NCBI GenBank assembly: GCA_023388435.1
Contig: JAEWGG010000039.1
Location: 1 to 16,482 of the forward strand
Length of the DNA: 16,482 nucleotides
Direction: 5' to 3'
Source: Bacillota bacterium
GTDB taxonomy: Bacteria; Bacillota; Clostridia; Saccharofermentanales; Fastidiosipilaceae
In this document: piece after piece, positions 1-7,244 of the stretch
Layout of the letters: the number at the start of each line of letters is the position of its first letter
Position numbering within the stretch: the first letter of the stretch is position 1
The notes under the pieces: generated by a model
Databases searched by the model: none
What the model saw: only the letters and a program-made list of their open reading frames with translations
Told to the model about the DNA's origin: nothing
Position numbers and translations under genes: made by a program

Positions 1-3000
1 TCCACCTTCGGGATGGCTGGGGTCTCGCCCTGCTTTTCCACCGCCACAGCCTCAAGGCCGCTCAGGCCTACCAGGCTGTCTTTCTTCAGCGTAAATCCGC
101 CGAAGTGAATGTCTTCCGCAGCGTAGAGGCCGAAGCGGGTCTTGCCTGGGGCGCTCTGCTCATAGCCGAACCACTGGGACTTCTCAAACTGCTTATCCAG
201 GACAATTCGGGTGCTCTGCAAGGCGTTAAAGGCCTGGGCCTGGCTCAGAACCACACGCTTGCTGGGCTCCTCCTGGCTGAGCTGCACCGTCTGCTCCTCG
301 GCGGGCACGTAACCGTAAGGGACCTTCGTCTCCCGCAGCCTGTACGTACCGAGCGGCAGCTCCCCTGTCTTCACAGGGCCCTCGGCTGTCGTCTGGAGTC
401 TGGTCACTTCCTGCCCTGCCTTGTAGCGCAGACTCTTGTCTGGGCCGTAGATGTCCTGGGCGGCATAGAGGGTGAACTCCGCTCCCGCGAGGTAGCCTTC
501 TTTCAGTTCGGGGACGAAAATACCGTCCTGGTTCTTCTTCCAGCCCTGGAACACATCGCCCTTCTTCGCCAGCTCCAACTGGCCCTTAATGGGCTGGTTC
601 TCCACCGTGTAGATCAGGGTGAAGCTGCTCTTGTCCACAGCCAGGACCTTATGGTCCAGCGTGAAGCTGAGTCCCTCCTCGGGCAGGTAGTAGCCCTGGG
701 CGCTCTTGACCTCCTTGAGGATGTACTGACCGCCCTGGAGTTTCTGGGGCAGGACACAGAGGCCTCTTGCATCCGTCTCAAACTGGCGGACGTCTTGGCC
801 CTTGTCCTTCAGGACCACAGGCTGGCCGTCTGCCGTGTAGAGCTCGAAGCGAATCCCAGCCACAGGTATCTGCTTCTTCGTCTCGCTGTCCTGCTTCACG
901 ATGCGCAGCTCGAAAAGCTCCTGCTTGTTCTCCAGGTCCAGGTGCAAGACGGGATGCGTTTCGTCCAGTTTCACAGGGATGTCCCCCAGCTTATGGGTAT
1001 CCGCTGGAGCATTGAGCTGGCGCAGGATGTACTTGCCGAGGGGCAGAAGCTTGGAGCTCGCATAGCCCTGGGCGTTGGTTTCCAGGATGTCCACCTGCTC
1101 CTGCTTCTCGTTCAGGAGGGCAAAGCGGATGCCTGCTTCATAAGGTTTGGGACCCGCTTCGGCCTCGAGGTTCTCGTTGCTCTGTCTCTTGATCAATTCG
1201 ATTCGCCCATAGGCCAGGGCCTCTGCCGTCTGCATGGCTGTGTTCTTGAGCTCCGCTGCCGTAAAGGGCTTCAGGGCCTCGCGTCGGGCCTGCTTTTCCT
1301 TATAAATACGGTTGGTCTCCGCCACAAGGGCGTTCAGCTGGGCCAGGGCTGCGGACTGGTTCTGGCTCTTCTGTAGGGCCACAAGGGTCTCGCCTTCGAG
1401 CTTCAGCTCCACCTGGATAGGCTCTGGATTGAGCTGATAGCCAGGAGAGGCCTTCGTCTCCGTCAGGCTGTAGAGGCCAGGTTCCAGGCCGTCTACACGG
1501 AAGCGGCCCTGGGCGTCGGTCTTATAGGTCCCGATGGGGCCTTTAGGCCCAACAAGGCTGTACTCGGCCCCAGCGAGGCTGGCCCCAGCAGGGACCTGGG
1601 CTCCGCTCGTGACGTCGTACTTCTGGACACTAAAGCCACCCAGGGTCTTCTCGTTCAGGACCTCGATGGTCTCCTGGAGTATCAGGGTCTCATCGGAGGC
1701 GCTGGCCTTGAGTACCCGCTGCCACTGCCGCTTCTCGGGGAGCTTGTAGCCCTTGGGGGCCTGTATCTCCGTGATGGTCACGGTCTGGCCTGGGAAATGG
1801 CCCTTGGTCTTGATATAGCCCTTGCTGTCGGTCGTCCGTGTGTAGGTCTGGCCGTCCGAGACCTTAATCTCAAACACAGCGCCTGCCAGCGGCTTCTTCG
1901 TCTTGCTGTCCTTCTTCTCCACGGCCAGCTGGATGTACTGGCGTCCGTTCTGGATGGGGAGGAGCTGCTCATTCTGGGAGATCAGCTGCTTGTCGCCCTG
2001 GCCGATGGTTACGTTCCAGACGGGGTCCTCAGGGAGGCGATAGCCAGCGGGGGCCTTGGTCTCCGTGACAATGAGCTTCGTACCTACGGCGTAGGGGCCG
2101 ATCAGGAGCTCGCCGTTCTGATTCGTCTTCTTCGTTGTTCTGCTCTGGGGGTCTCCAGCCAGCTCAATCGAGAACTCCGCGCCTGAGAGGTGTTTGCCAT
2201 CTGAGCCCGTCTTGCGGATGCGGAGGCTCAGGGGTCTGGGCTGGATGTTAACGTTAAGACCAGCCATGGCATAGTCAGGGTCACGAAGCAGGGTCAGGGT
2301 CTGATTGGCATTGTTACTATCTGCAGAAAAATAAAAAACAGGTGACCCGATAAACTTTTTTTGATATCGAGAAAAAATAAGGGATGCGGGCCCCGTCTTC
2401 GCGTTCTCCTTAGCTCGGATAATGAGCTTGTTCTGTTCCTTCTGACTGAAATCCACCATAACGGGCAGCGTTTCAGGATTCAGTACGCCTTCCAGCATGC
2501 CCGTCACCCGCGTTGTATCTTCCAGCACGATGCTCTGCCCAGGAATAAGATTGAAGGTTTGCCGATCCCAGCTAGGCCGATGCTGATGTTTCGCAATCTG
2601 GCCCTGTACATAGGTCTTCCAGTCCTGGTAGGTCTGGGCGATGGACCAGAAATCCCCACTGGGCTTGGAGCCTGTACCGATGTCTTCAAGGACACAGCCA
2701 CAGAGCTCCCAGATGCGGGCCTGGGTAAAGGCGATGTTGCGGTCCCTGGCAGTCTGCTCGGGATGAGTCAGGAAACCGTAGTAGCTGGTCAGGGCCATTT
2801 CTTTCGTAACATCGCGACTTGGGGGCTCAAACGGTAGGTGGTCTGTACGATCTTCGGCCCAGTCCAGGTCACCTGCATGGGTATTGGGCTCGATGCAGAA
2901 TACGGTCTCCCCCTGCATCCGATACTCCTCCAGGGGAACTCCGTCGCGGGTCCCATGCCCCGCCTGCTCCACACTGGCATAGGTGCTGGCCTCCCCAGCG

Positions 3001-3185
3001 TCCCGACCATACTTCAGGCCATCCGAATAAAAGTAGATACGGTAGCCCACGGAGCGCTTTTCCAGGGGGAAGTTCGCGGCCCTGATACTGGTCCCGAGGC
3101 CCAGGCTGCTGGCCAGGGGGCCCAGCAAGAGGCCCAGGCTCATGAGGGCCGCAAGGCCCCGCTTCTTCACTGTTCTTCGTAACAC
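1..3185 (-). CDS. Thioester-domain (TED) surface adhesin with SpaA/Cna_B-type repeats, C-terminus beyond window
   Basis: The leftward frame stays open from a GTG at 3185 to the left edge (1061 codons), so the C-terminal anchor is not seen. Residues 1 to about 37 form a signal peptide (VLRRTVKK, a long Leu/Ala core, then SIRAA). A thioester domain follows, with Cys97 in FCIEPN and Gln155 in FTQARIWEL; in this family such a Cys-Gln pair forms an internal thioester that can bond covalently to host surfaces. From about residue 318 there are about seven SpaA/Cna_B-like repeats, roughly 318-385, 414-485, 515-585, 660-730, 757-835, 862-965 and 990 onward. Several carry the typical first-strand Lys and TETKAP-type Glu expected to form isopeptide bonds (TETKAPAGY near 376, TEIQAPKGY, TETKASPGY, RETKVPYGY). 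The start is set by AAGGAGG at 3196-3202. A nearer ATG at 3190 would stop after seven codons. The architecture matches Gram-positive thioester adhesins; sortase anchoring is inferred. A collagen-binding or pilus-tip role is possible but unproven. Confidence 0.9.
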   Translation of the reverse strand, partial: MLRRTVKKRGLAALMSLGLLLGPLASSLGLGTSIRAANFPLEKRSVGYRIYFYSDGLKYGRDAGEASTYASVEQAGHGTRDGVPLEEYRMQGETVFCIEPNTHAGDLDWAEDRTDHLPFEPPSRDVTKEMALTSYYGFLTHPEQTARDRNIAFTQARIWELCGCVLEDIGTGSKPSGDFWSIAQTYQDWKTYVQGQIAKHQHRPSWDRQTFNLIPGQSIVLEDTTRVTGMLEGVLNPETLPVMVDFSQKEQNKLIIRAKENAKTGPASLIFSRYQKKFIGSPVFYFSADSNNANQTLTLLRDPDYAMAGLNVNIQPRPLSLRIRKTGSDGKHLSGAEFSIELAGDPQSRTTKKTNQNGELLIGPYAVGTKLIVTETKAPAGYRLPEDPVWNVTIGQGDKQLISQNEQLLPIQNGRQYIQLAVEKKDSKTKKPLAGAVFEIKVSDGQTYTRTTDSKGYIKTKGHFPGQTVTITEIQAPKGYKLPEKRQWQRVLKASASDETLILQETIEVLNEKTLGGFSVQKYDVTSGAQVPAGASLAGAEYSLVGPKGPIGTYKTDAQGRFRVDGLEPGLYSLTETKASPGYQLNPEPIQVELKLEGETLVALQKSQNQSAALAQLNALVAETNRIYKEKQARREALKPFTAAELKNTAMQTAEALAYGRIELIKRQSNENLEAEAGPKPYEAGIRFALLNEKQEQVDILETNAQGYASSKLLPLGKYILRQLNAPADTHKLGDIPVKLDETHPVLHLDLENKQELFELRIVKQDSETKKQIPVAGIRFELYTADGQPVVLKDKGQDVRQFETDARGLCVLPQKLQGGQYILKEVKSAQGYYLPEEGLSFTLDHKVLAVDKSSFTLIYTVENQPIKGQLELAKKGDVFQGWKKNQDGIFVPELKEGYLAGAEFTLYAAQDIYGPDKSLRYKAGQEVTRLQTTAEGPVKTGELPLGTYRLRETKVPYGYVPAEEQTVQLSQEEPSKRVVLSQAQAFNALQSTRIVLDKQFEKSQWFGYEQSAPGKTRFGLYAAEDIHFGGFTLKKDSLVGLSGLEAVAVEKQGETPAIPKV

Positions 3186-3195
3186 GTCATTGATA

Positions 3196-3202
3196 CCTCC
3201 TT
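3196..3202 (-). promoter_or_regulatory. Ribosome-binding site of the adhesin, deciding a GTG start
   Basis: AAGGAGG lies 10 nt before the GTG at 3185 and 5 nt before an out-of-frame ATG at 3190 that reads only seven codons before a stop. Only the GTG gives the signal peptide and adhesin frame. The overlapping mini-ORF might compete for initiation and lower adhesin translation; that is inference. Confidence 0.6.
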
Positions 3203-3220
3203 CGTGTACGCTTACGCTTA

Positions 3221-3346
3221 TTAAGGCATGCCTGTCCCCTCAGCTGAGGCGACAAAGCCTGACAAAAAAACGACAATCGGGGCAAAGAAAAGGCCGCTCA
3301 GCTGAGCGGCCTTCCTCCGTCCTCCCGTAGGAGCACGTATGTACAT
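3221..3346 (-). CDS. Possible 41-aa leader or small membrane peptide upstream of the adhesin
   Basis: ATG at 3344-3346 is preceded by AGGAGG (3353-3358) with a 6-nt spacer, among the best ribosome-binding sites in the window. The peptide starts MYIRAPTGGRRK and continues into a hydrophobic stretch of about 20 residues (LSGLFFAPIVVF, then LSGFVASA) before EGTGMP and a stop at 3221. It resembles a signal peptide or one membrane helix, with ASA as a possible cleavage motif. It starts directly after the terminator of the lipoprotein gene and ends 36 nt before the adhesin start. A terminator-like palindrome lies inside its coding sequence, so it may be a leader peptide whose translation affects read-through, a remnant signal peptide of a lost gene, or chance. 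I recognise no family. Confidence 0.45.
   Translation of the reverse strand: MYIRAPTGGRRKAAQLSGLFFAPIVVFLSGFVASAEGTGMP
3238..3249. repeat. 12-bp palindrome CCTCAGCTGAGG
   Basis: A perfect 12-bp palindrome lies upstream of the adhesin. Its core CTCAGCTGAG (3239-3248) recurs at 3297-3306 as the centre of the terminator-like palindrome 58 bp away. It could be a small hairpin, an alternative pairing partner for the terminator, or a protein site. No function can be assigned from sequence. Confidence 0.4.
3284..3313 (-). terminator. Strong rho-independent terminator or attenuator upstream of the adhesin
   Basis: A perfect 24-bp palindrome at 3290-3313 folds leftward into a 10-bp GC-rich stem with loop AGCT, followed by TTTTCTTT. 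It sits within the 41-codon ORF and 100 nt before the adhesin start. It would stop read-through from the lipoprotein operon, or act conditionally as an attenuator if ribosomes crossing the small ORF melt it. Confidence 0.75.
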
Positions 3347-3361
3347 GGCTTTCCTCCTAAT

Positions 3362-3392
3362 AAAAAACTGGGCCTAACCGATAAAGCCCAGT
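3362..3392 (-). terminator. Rho-independent terminator at the end of the lipoprotein gene
   Basis: Leftward reading gives ACTGGGC (3386-3392), a 12-nt loop, GCCCAGT (3367-3373) and then a run of Ts at 3362-3367. The stem overlaps the last codons and stop of the lipoprotein gene, which is unusually tight. It closes the transcript that probably begins at the ssb-like gene. Confidence 0.75.
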
Positions 3393-4105
3393 GACCAACC
3401 TAAAGGTTTCCCATAAATATCTATCAAGGTTGCATAGGTGAGTGCCCTATCGTCCCCTGCTAAGTAGCTTTCCATATTTAGCTCCTCACCCCTGGCATCG
3501 CAGGCGGCCTCTGCTGCCTCCATGCTCCCGCCGTAGTCCTCGGCAAAGAAGAGCTCACAGCCCTCCACCCATTCTCTGGCTATCCAGTAGCCTCTAACCT
3601 GGACTGCCCAGTCTGGTATCTTCGGCGCTTCCGTCGGCGCAGGCTTCGGGGCCTCAGTCTGCACGGGCTTCGGCGCTTCGGTCGGCGGCGGGGCGGGAGC
3701 CTCGGTCTGTACAGGCTTCGGAGCCTGGGTCTTCCTGGCCTGGGTCGGCTGTGGACGTTCCTGGCGTGCGGGGGCCTGAACACGAACGTTCTCCTCCTCT
3801 GCGGGTGTCCAGGAATTCTGCTTCTCCTGGGCCGCCTGCTGGGCCTGAGTCTTTTTCGCCTCGGTATTCTTCGCTTCCGTCTTCTTGGCCTCGGTCTTCT
3901 TCGTCTCCGTGGCCTTCTGGGACGTGGCCGTCGTCTTTTCTGTGGTCTTAGCCGTCGTCTTTACCGTGGTTTTCTGCGTTGTCTTGACACTGGTCTTCGC
4001 GGGCGTCTTGAGCTGGTTCTTGTTCGCCTGCTGGCCGCAGGACGCGAGGCTGAGACCTGCAAGCAGCAGGGCCAGGGCCAGGCTCGTTCTCTTCGTGTAC
4101 TTCAT
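3374..4105 (-). CDS. Lipoprotein with low-complexity stalk, unknown function
   Basis: 243 aa, start ATG with GGAG 7 nt upstream. The N-terminus is a lipoprotein signal peptide with lipobox LASC and Cys23 as predicted lipidation site, so the protein should be anchored to the outer face of the membrane. Residues about 30-95 are a KTT/KTE/KKTEA tract rich in Lys, Thr and Ala; residues about 105-165 are Pro-rich with repeated PTEAPKPVQTEAP-like units. Such tracts usually span the cell wall. The last 80 residues form a small acidic, Trp/Tyr-containing domain with a possible Cys183-Cys202 disulfide (start IPDWAVQVRGYW, end GWSLGFIG). I recognise no family for this domain. It lies 93 nt downstream of the membrane-protein gene on the same strand and ends in its own terminator. 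The repeat tracts could expand or contract between strains. Confidence 0.8.
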   Translation of the reverse strand: MKYTKRTSLALALLLAGLSLASCGQQANKNQLKTPAKTSVKTTQKTTVKTTAKTTEKTTATSQKATETKKTEAKKTEAKNTEAKKTQAQQAAQEKQNSWTPAEEENVRVQAPARQERPQPTQARKTQAPKPVQTEAPAPPPTEAPKPVQTEAPKPAPTEAPKIPDWAVQVRGYWIAREWVEGCELFFAEDYGGSMEAAEAACDARGEELNMESYLAGDDRALTYATLIDIYGKPLGWSLGFIG

Positions 4106-4168
4106 GGAACACTCCTTATCTATGCTCCTTAGCTGGAGCGTGTATTCGGGTTGCGTATCTCGGATAGT

Positions 4169-4186
4169 AAGCTGCGATCGTAGCTT
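4169..4186. promoter_or_regulatory. Near-perfect 18-bp palindrome between membrane-protein and lipoprotein genes
   Basis: AAGCTGCGATCGTAGCTT is symmetric at 16 of 18 positions, with one G/T pair off symmetry. It lies in the 93-nt gap 5' of the lipoprotein gene. The same gap has a 9-bp direct repeat CGTGTATTC at 4139-4147 and 4187-4195, and a small stem GCTCC/GGAGC at 4124-4139 near the lipoprotein RBS. These could be an operator or a partition-protein site; I see no convincing -35/-10 pair. Confidence 0.35.
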
Positions 4187-4198
4187 CGTGTATTCTGC

Positions 4199-4930
4199 TT
4201 AGGACTTCTTAGGGTTGCTGCTTGCCGTTGTCGCCTGAGTCGCTACAGGCGGAATTTCTTCTGTCGGCGCTTCGCCCGTAGGGACCTTGTCTCCATAGTA
4301 GGCCAGATAGAGGTAGTTTGTCCTGTTGGTCTGGAAGACCATGAAGACGTAGTGCTTGACGTCATTATACGGCAAGAGATCAATTAAGCTAAGCAGGGCC
4401 CGCTGACTGTACTGGTACGAACCATCCAGGGCAATAAGGCCGTCGGCCAGAGGCTCGAAGGGCTTATAGGCCGCGCTGTTGCGAAGACTGCGGACACCAT
4501 AGATTTTTCCGCTGCTGGCCTTGAGGGTGATAGCCTGCATCCAGGCGTGATTATTCAGCAGGTCCTCTGCCAATTTCGGTGCAGGGCGCTTGTAGTCCGA
4601 GAAGCGCTTCTTGATCACCGAATCGACGAGCAGGCGGTAGTCGCCAGAGAGGATACCAACGTCTCCCTCTCTTATAGCGGGGACGGGACTGGGGACAGGA
4701 CTGGGCTGAGTCCCATTGCCAGGGATGATGATCATCCCATTACTGTTCGGCACGGGCGTCGGCGTAATGTGCAGGGCCTCATTAGTGCTCGGAGCTCGCT
4801 GGGGGAGACCTGGCCGTGCGAAGGCGAGGAAGACACCCAGGGCAAAGAGTATAACCATGCCAAGCAGCGCAAAAATTAGGCAAAGCTTCTCACCAAGGCT
4901 TTTCTGCTCCCAGGGAATTCTTTTAAACAT
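4199..4930 (-). CDS. Single-pass membrane protein with extracytoplasmic domain, unknown function
   Basis: 243 aa. The short basic N-terminus MFKRIPWEQK is followed by one membrane helix at about residues 16-38 (LCLIFALLGMVILFALGVFL), a Pro/Ser/Thr linker (TPTPVPNSN, PSPVPSPVP) at about 50-85, a globular region of about 125 residues, and a Pro/Thr/Ala-rich tail ending NPKKS. A type II or signal-anchor topology with the bulk outside the cell is inferred. I recognise no conserved domain. The start lies 7 nt after the parB stop, and the RBS GGAG overlaps that stop, so the gene looks translationally linked to parB. The position suggests a membrane or envelope function carried with a partition module, for example element maintenance, transfer or surface assembly, but the sequence does not show which. 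Confidence 0.75.
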   Translation of the reverse strand: MFKRIPWEQKSLGEKLCLIFALLGMVILFALGVFLAFARPGLPQRAPSTNEALHITPTPVPNSNGMIIIPGNGTQPSPVPSPVPAIREGDVGILSGDYRLLVDSVIKKRFSDYKRPAPKLAEDLLNNHAWMQAITLKASSGKIYGVRSLRNSAAYKPFEPLADGLIALDGSYQYSQRALLSLIDLLPYNDVKHYVFMVFQTNRTNYLYLAYYGDKVPTGEAPTEEIPPVATQATTASSNPKKS

Positions 4931-4937
4931 GTGCTTA

Positions 4938-5858
4938 TCACTCCTTTACTTCATTTCTATCTTTTTGATTTAGCCTGTCCAGGACCTGCTGGGGCGTGGC
5001 CTGCTTGAGCTGTTCAAAAGCTTCCGCGCTGACCACAGCCTCACAGTCGTAGAGGAGTCTGGAAAGACTCTTCTCGTTCCAAGCCCCGTAGCGTTCCAGG
5101 ATACGAATAGCCATTCGCGGAAACTCATTGGACAAGAGTTGCTGCACTGCGGCGGAGCCTTCGGAGCTCAGCTGCTGGCCTTGCTGTCGTCGCTTTTTTT
5201 CCAGCTTGGCTTCCTTCAGCTTTTGGATGGCTGCCCTCATGCTCAACTGGCCTGTAACGAGCTGCTCCAGGTCCTCGTGACTAAGTTCACGTAGAATCTG
5301 GTTGTAGTAATTGAACATGCGCCTGGAGAGGCCAGTGAGTTTTACGAGTAGCTCGGGCTGAGTCTTGACCTGGTAGTGGTCTTGAAGCTTTTGGTAGGCC
5401 TCGGGACTAATCTTGCGAATGTGTTCCAGGCTGCGAATGGTGTACTGCAATTCCTCCAGCATTTCGCCAGGGTTCCGATGACGGGCCTGGTTATTGGTGG
5501 CCACCAGGCTCAGGCGAGCCAGAACCTGGTCCGCCTCGCTCTGGATGTCCATAATGAGACAGGGCGCTCTACGGTAGCCCAAGGCCTGGAGGGCTCGCAG
5601 CCGCCGATGGCCCGCGACAAGGATGTAGCTAAATTCCTGGCGGGGATTGCGTCGGACGAGTAAGGGCTGTAAGAGACCCTGGCGGCTAATGTCCTGGCGA
5701 AGGCGCTCGTCGGCGCCCTCGTCGGCGGGATAAAGTTGTTCGTTGTCTTTGTCGGCCTCAATGAGAGAGACATCCAACATCGTAAAAGGGAGCTCCTGCA
5801 ATTGGGGTTCGTCATGATTTTCTGTATGGGTTGCGTTTTTGAATTTTATAGCGGGCAT
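4938..5858 (-). CDS. parB: ParB/RepB/Spo0J-family partition protein
   Basis: 306 aa. ParB proteins bind parS centromere sites, clamp and slide on DNA with CTP, and stimulate ParA. The N-terminal ParB/Srx-like fold spans about residues 25-125, with LRQDISRQGLLQPLLVRR and the CTP-binding-type motif AGHRRLRAL at 82-90. A helix-turn-helix region follows at about 165-215 (LTGLSRRMFNYYNQILREL), and the C-terminus is a charged dimerisation-type region. The first codons overlap the end of parA by 13 nt, typical of a coupled parAB pair. An upstream SD, AAGGAGGTG, lies inside the end of parA. The sequence is divergent from chromosomal Spo0J in its loose N-terminus and in its gene neighbours, so a plasmid- or ICE-type protein is more likely. 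No matching parS is obvious. Confidence 0.9.
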   Translation of the reverse strand: MPAIKFKNATHTENHDEPQLQELPFTMLDVSLIEADKDNEQLYPADEGADERLRQDISRQGLLQPLLVRRNPRQEFSYILVAGHRRLRALQALGYRRAPCLIMDIQSEADQVLARLSLVATNNQARHRNPGEMLEELQYTIRSLEHIRKISPEAYQKLQDHYQVKTQPELLVKLTGLSRRMFNYYNQILRELSHEDLEQLVTGQLSMRAAIQKLKEAKLEKKRRQQGQQLSSEGSAAVQQLLSNEFPRMAIRILERYGAWNEKSLSRLLYDCEAVVSAEAFEQLKQATPQQVLDRLNQKDRNEVKE

Positions 5859-6694
5859 GAGGACACCTCCTTCTCACTGTAGAGTTCCCATTTTCGGGCT
5901 AATTCCTGAGATGCGCGCTGGTAGTCCAGCCTCGGCTTGCTTCTTGCAGCATAGGTGCAGAGCGGCTTTCTGGCGCTAAGGGATTCGGGGACAAATTTCG
6001 ATCGGCGGATGCAGCTGCTCGCAATTTCGACACCGAGATTTTGAATGAGTTGAATCGTGTGCTCGGCCACATGCTTTTCGCGGCCACGGTTACAGATAAG
6101 CACCTGCGGGCTGTGGGCGGCCAGGCCGCAATCAGGGAGGCTGTCCTTAACTTTTTCCACGACATCCAGCGTGTGTGCCAGGCCTGCATAGGAGAATTCG
6201 TCCACCAGGCAGGGCACAAGGAGGTAGTCCGCCGCATAGAGTGCGTTCGTTGTGATCAGGTCCACCGCTGGCGGACAATCGAGGACGATCAGGTCGAAGG
6301 GTCCCACCTCAGCGGACGCAATGGCCTTACGCAGGTTAAATTCTGGCAAGAAGGCTTCTTCTCGCAGTTTATTGATTTCCCTGCGCAGGCCAATGGAGGC
6401 CGCAACGAGGCTGAGATGTTGAAGGGCAGTCTGATAAAGATACTCTGGACCGATGCACTTAGTCTGGAGCACGCGCCCTGTCGCAGATTCCAGTTCAGGG
6501 AAGGGTACTTCAGGATAGTTCAGGTAACGGCTGGCGTTGGCCTGGGGGTCAAGATCGATGAGGAGTACCCGCTGCCCCAGAAGGGCCCACTCCGCCGCCA
6601 GATTAACCGCGCTCACGGTCTTTCCCGTGCCGCCTTTGTGTGTGTAGATGGCAATGACTTTTGCCGCTTGCATGTCGCGCTCTTGTTGACGCAT
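5846..6694 (-). CDS. parA: ParA-family partition ATPase
   Basis: 282 aa from the chosen start. Deviant Walker A KGGTGKT occupies residues 20-26 (signature Lys20, catalytic Lys25), Walker A' LLIDLDPQAN is at about 45-54, and Walker B DLIVLDCPP is at 134-142. These define a ParA/MinD-type ATPase that forms nucleoid-bound gradients and moves ParB-parS complexes. The frame is open to an ATG at 6784 that overlaps the ssb stop as TAATG, but the added residues would be encoded by a terminator-like hairpin (6722-6760), and no good RBS precedes that ATG. AAAGGA lies 7 nt before the ATG at 6694, so I place the start there. There is no N-terminal helix-turn-helix, so operon autoregulation, if any, would rest on ParB or another factor. 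Confidence 0.9.
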   Translation of the reverse strand: MRQQERDMQAAKVIAIYTHKGGTGKTVSAVNLAAEWALLGQRVLLIDLDPQANASRYLNYPEVPFPELESATGRVLQTKCIGPEYLYQTALQHLSLVAASIGLRREINKLREEAFLPEFNLRKAIASAEVGPFDLIVLDCPPAVDLITTNALYAADYLLVPCLVDEFSYAGLAHTLDVVEKVKDSLPDCGLAAHSPQVLICNRGREKHVAEHTIQLIQNLGVEIASSCIRRSKFVPESLSARKPLCTYAARSKPRLDYQRASQELARKWELYSEKEVSSCPL

Positions 6695-6721
6695 GTTTGT
6701 TCCTTTCCTAGCCTTTGTGGC

Positions 6722-6760
6722 AAAAAAGCCCCGCCACGTGACAAATGTCCAATGACGGGG
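6722..6760 (-). terminator. Terminator or attenuator between the ssb-like gene and parA
   Basis: Leftward, an imperfect 14-bp stem (outer pairs CCCCG/CGGGG, inner GAC/GTC) with loop ATTT at 6729-6760 is followed by C and six Ts (6722-6727). It lies 28 nt upstream of the parA start. It would lower parAB expression relative to ssb, or work as a regulated attenuator. I see no separate promoter between it and parA. Confidence 0.65.
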
Positions 6761-6783
6761 AACAGTTGGGGCAGAGGAGCCCA

Positions 6784-7227
6784 TTAGGATTCTGTTTCTT
6801 CCTCCAGGTATTCAACATCCATGAAGCCTTCGTCGCCCTGCTTAGCAGGAGCAGCCTCAATGACGCTGAGGTCCAATTCGATACCTTCGGCCTCGGCCAG
6901 CCATTGGAGGGTCTGGACACGGTTGTCCAAGATGTTTTCGGCCTCCTCGCCGATACGGATGGTCTGGATAAACTTCTCCCAGACATGACGGTCGCCCATA
7001 CCGATGCGGCGGAGGTCCAGCCTGCCATAGACGAGCAGGCGGGCGTCTTCCTGTATAAGGTCCTTAGCAAGAGTCCTGGGGACGTTGTGACAGAGCACCG
7101 ACATGTCCAAGGCTCGGGGCTGCCCATTCTTGGGCGGCCTATCTGTACGCAGGCGAAATTCAATCCACTTGCCTGTTTTCCGAATGCTACCTGGCAAGAC
7201 TCGGCCAGATACCGTGATGATATTCAT
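6784..7227 (-). CDS. SSB-like OB-fold single-stranded DNA-binding protein
   Basis: 147 aa. The N-terminal 80 residues fit the OB fold of SSB proteins: MNIITVSGRVLPG, KWIEFRLRTDRP, then DMSVLCHNV and ARLLVYGRLDLRR. A variable middle and an acidic C-terminus (MDVEYLEEETES) follow; the usual DDDIPF-type tip of housekeeping SSB is absent, suggesting an accessory, element-borne homologue. The start is the ATG at 7227, with GGAG 7 nt upstream (7235-7238). A longer frame reaching 7374 runs through a hairpin and the promoter palindrome and has no RBS, so I reject it. It is the first gene of the leftward set ssb-parA-parB. Such SSBs commonly accompany plasmid or ICE replication and transfer. Function is inferred from the fold-like pattern only. 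Confidence 0.75.
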   Translation of the reverse strand: MNIITVSGRVLPGSIRKTGKWIEFRLRTDRPPKNGQPRALDMSVLCHNVPRTLAKDLIQEDARLLVYGRLDLRRIGMGDRHVWEKFIQTIRIGEEAENILDNRVQTLQWLAEAEGIELDLSVIEAAPAKQGDEGFMDVEYLEEETES

Positions 7228-7244
7228 ATCCATACTCCTAATAT

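Noticed and set aside
105..1376. 423-codon open frame on the plus strand
   Set aside because: It is antisense to the adhesin repeats, which have clear domain motifs on the minus strand. The plus frame has Leu/Val-rich shadow composition, no RBS and no family resemblance.
6733..6741. CACGTG core as a canonical parS half-site
   Set aside because: Only the CACGTG core and one flanking base fit the Bacillus-type parS (TGTTNCACGTGAAACA), and it is part of a hairpin arm. Too little for a call.
6784..6784. parA start at the TAATG overlap with ssb
   Set aside because: The extension would encode a terminator-like hairpin and lacks a nearby RBS; the ATG at 6694 has AAAGGA at good spacing and leads straight into the family N-terminus.
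6041..6787. 248-codon plus-strand frame
   Set aside because: Antisense to parA, whose Walker motifs are unmistakable.
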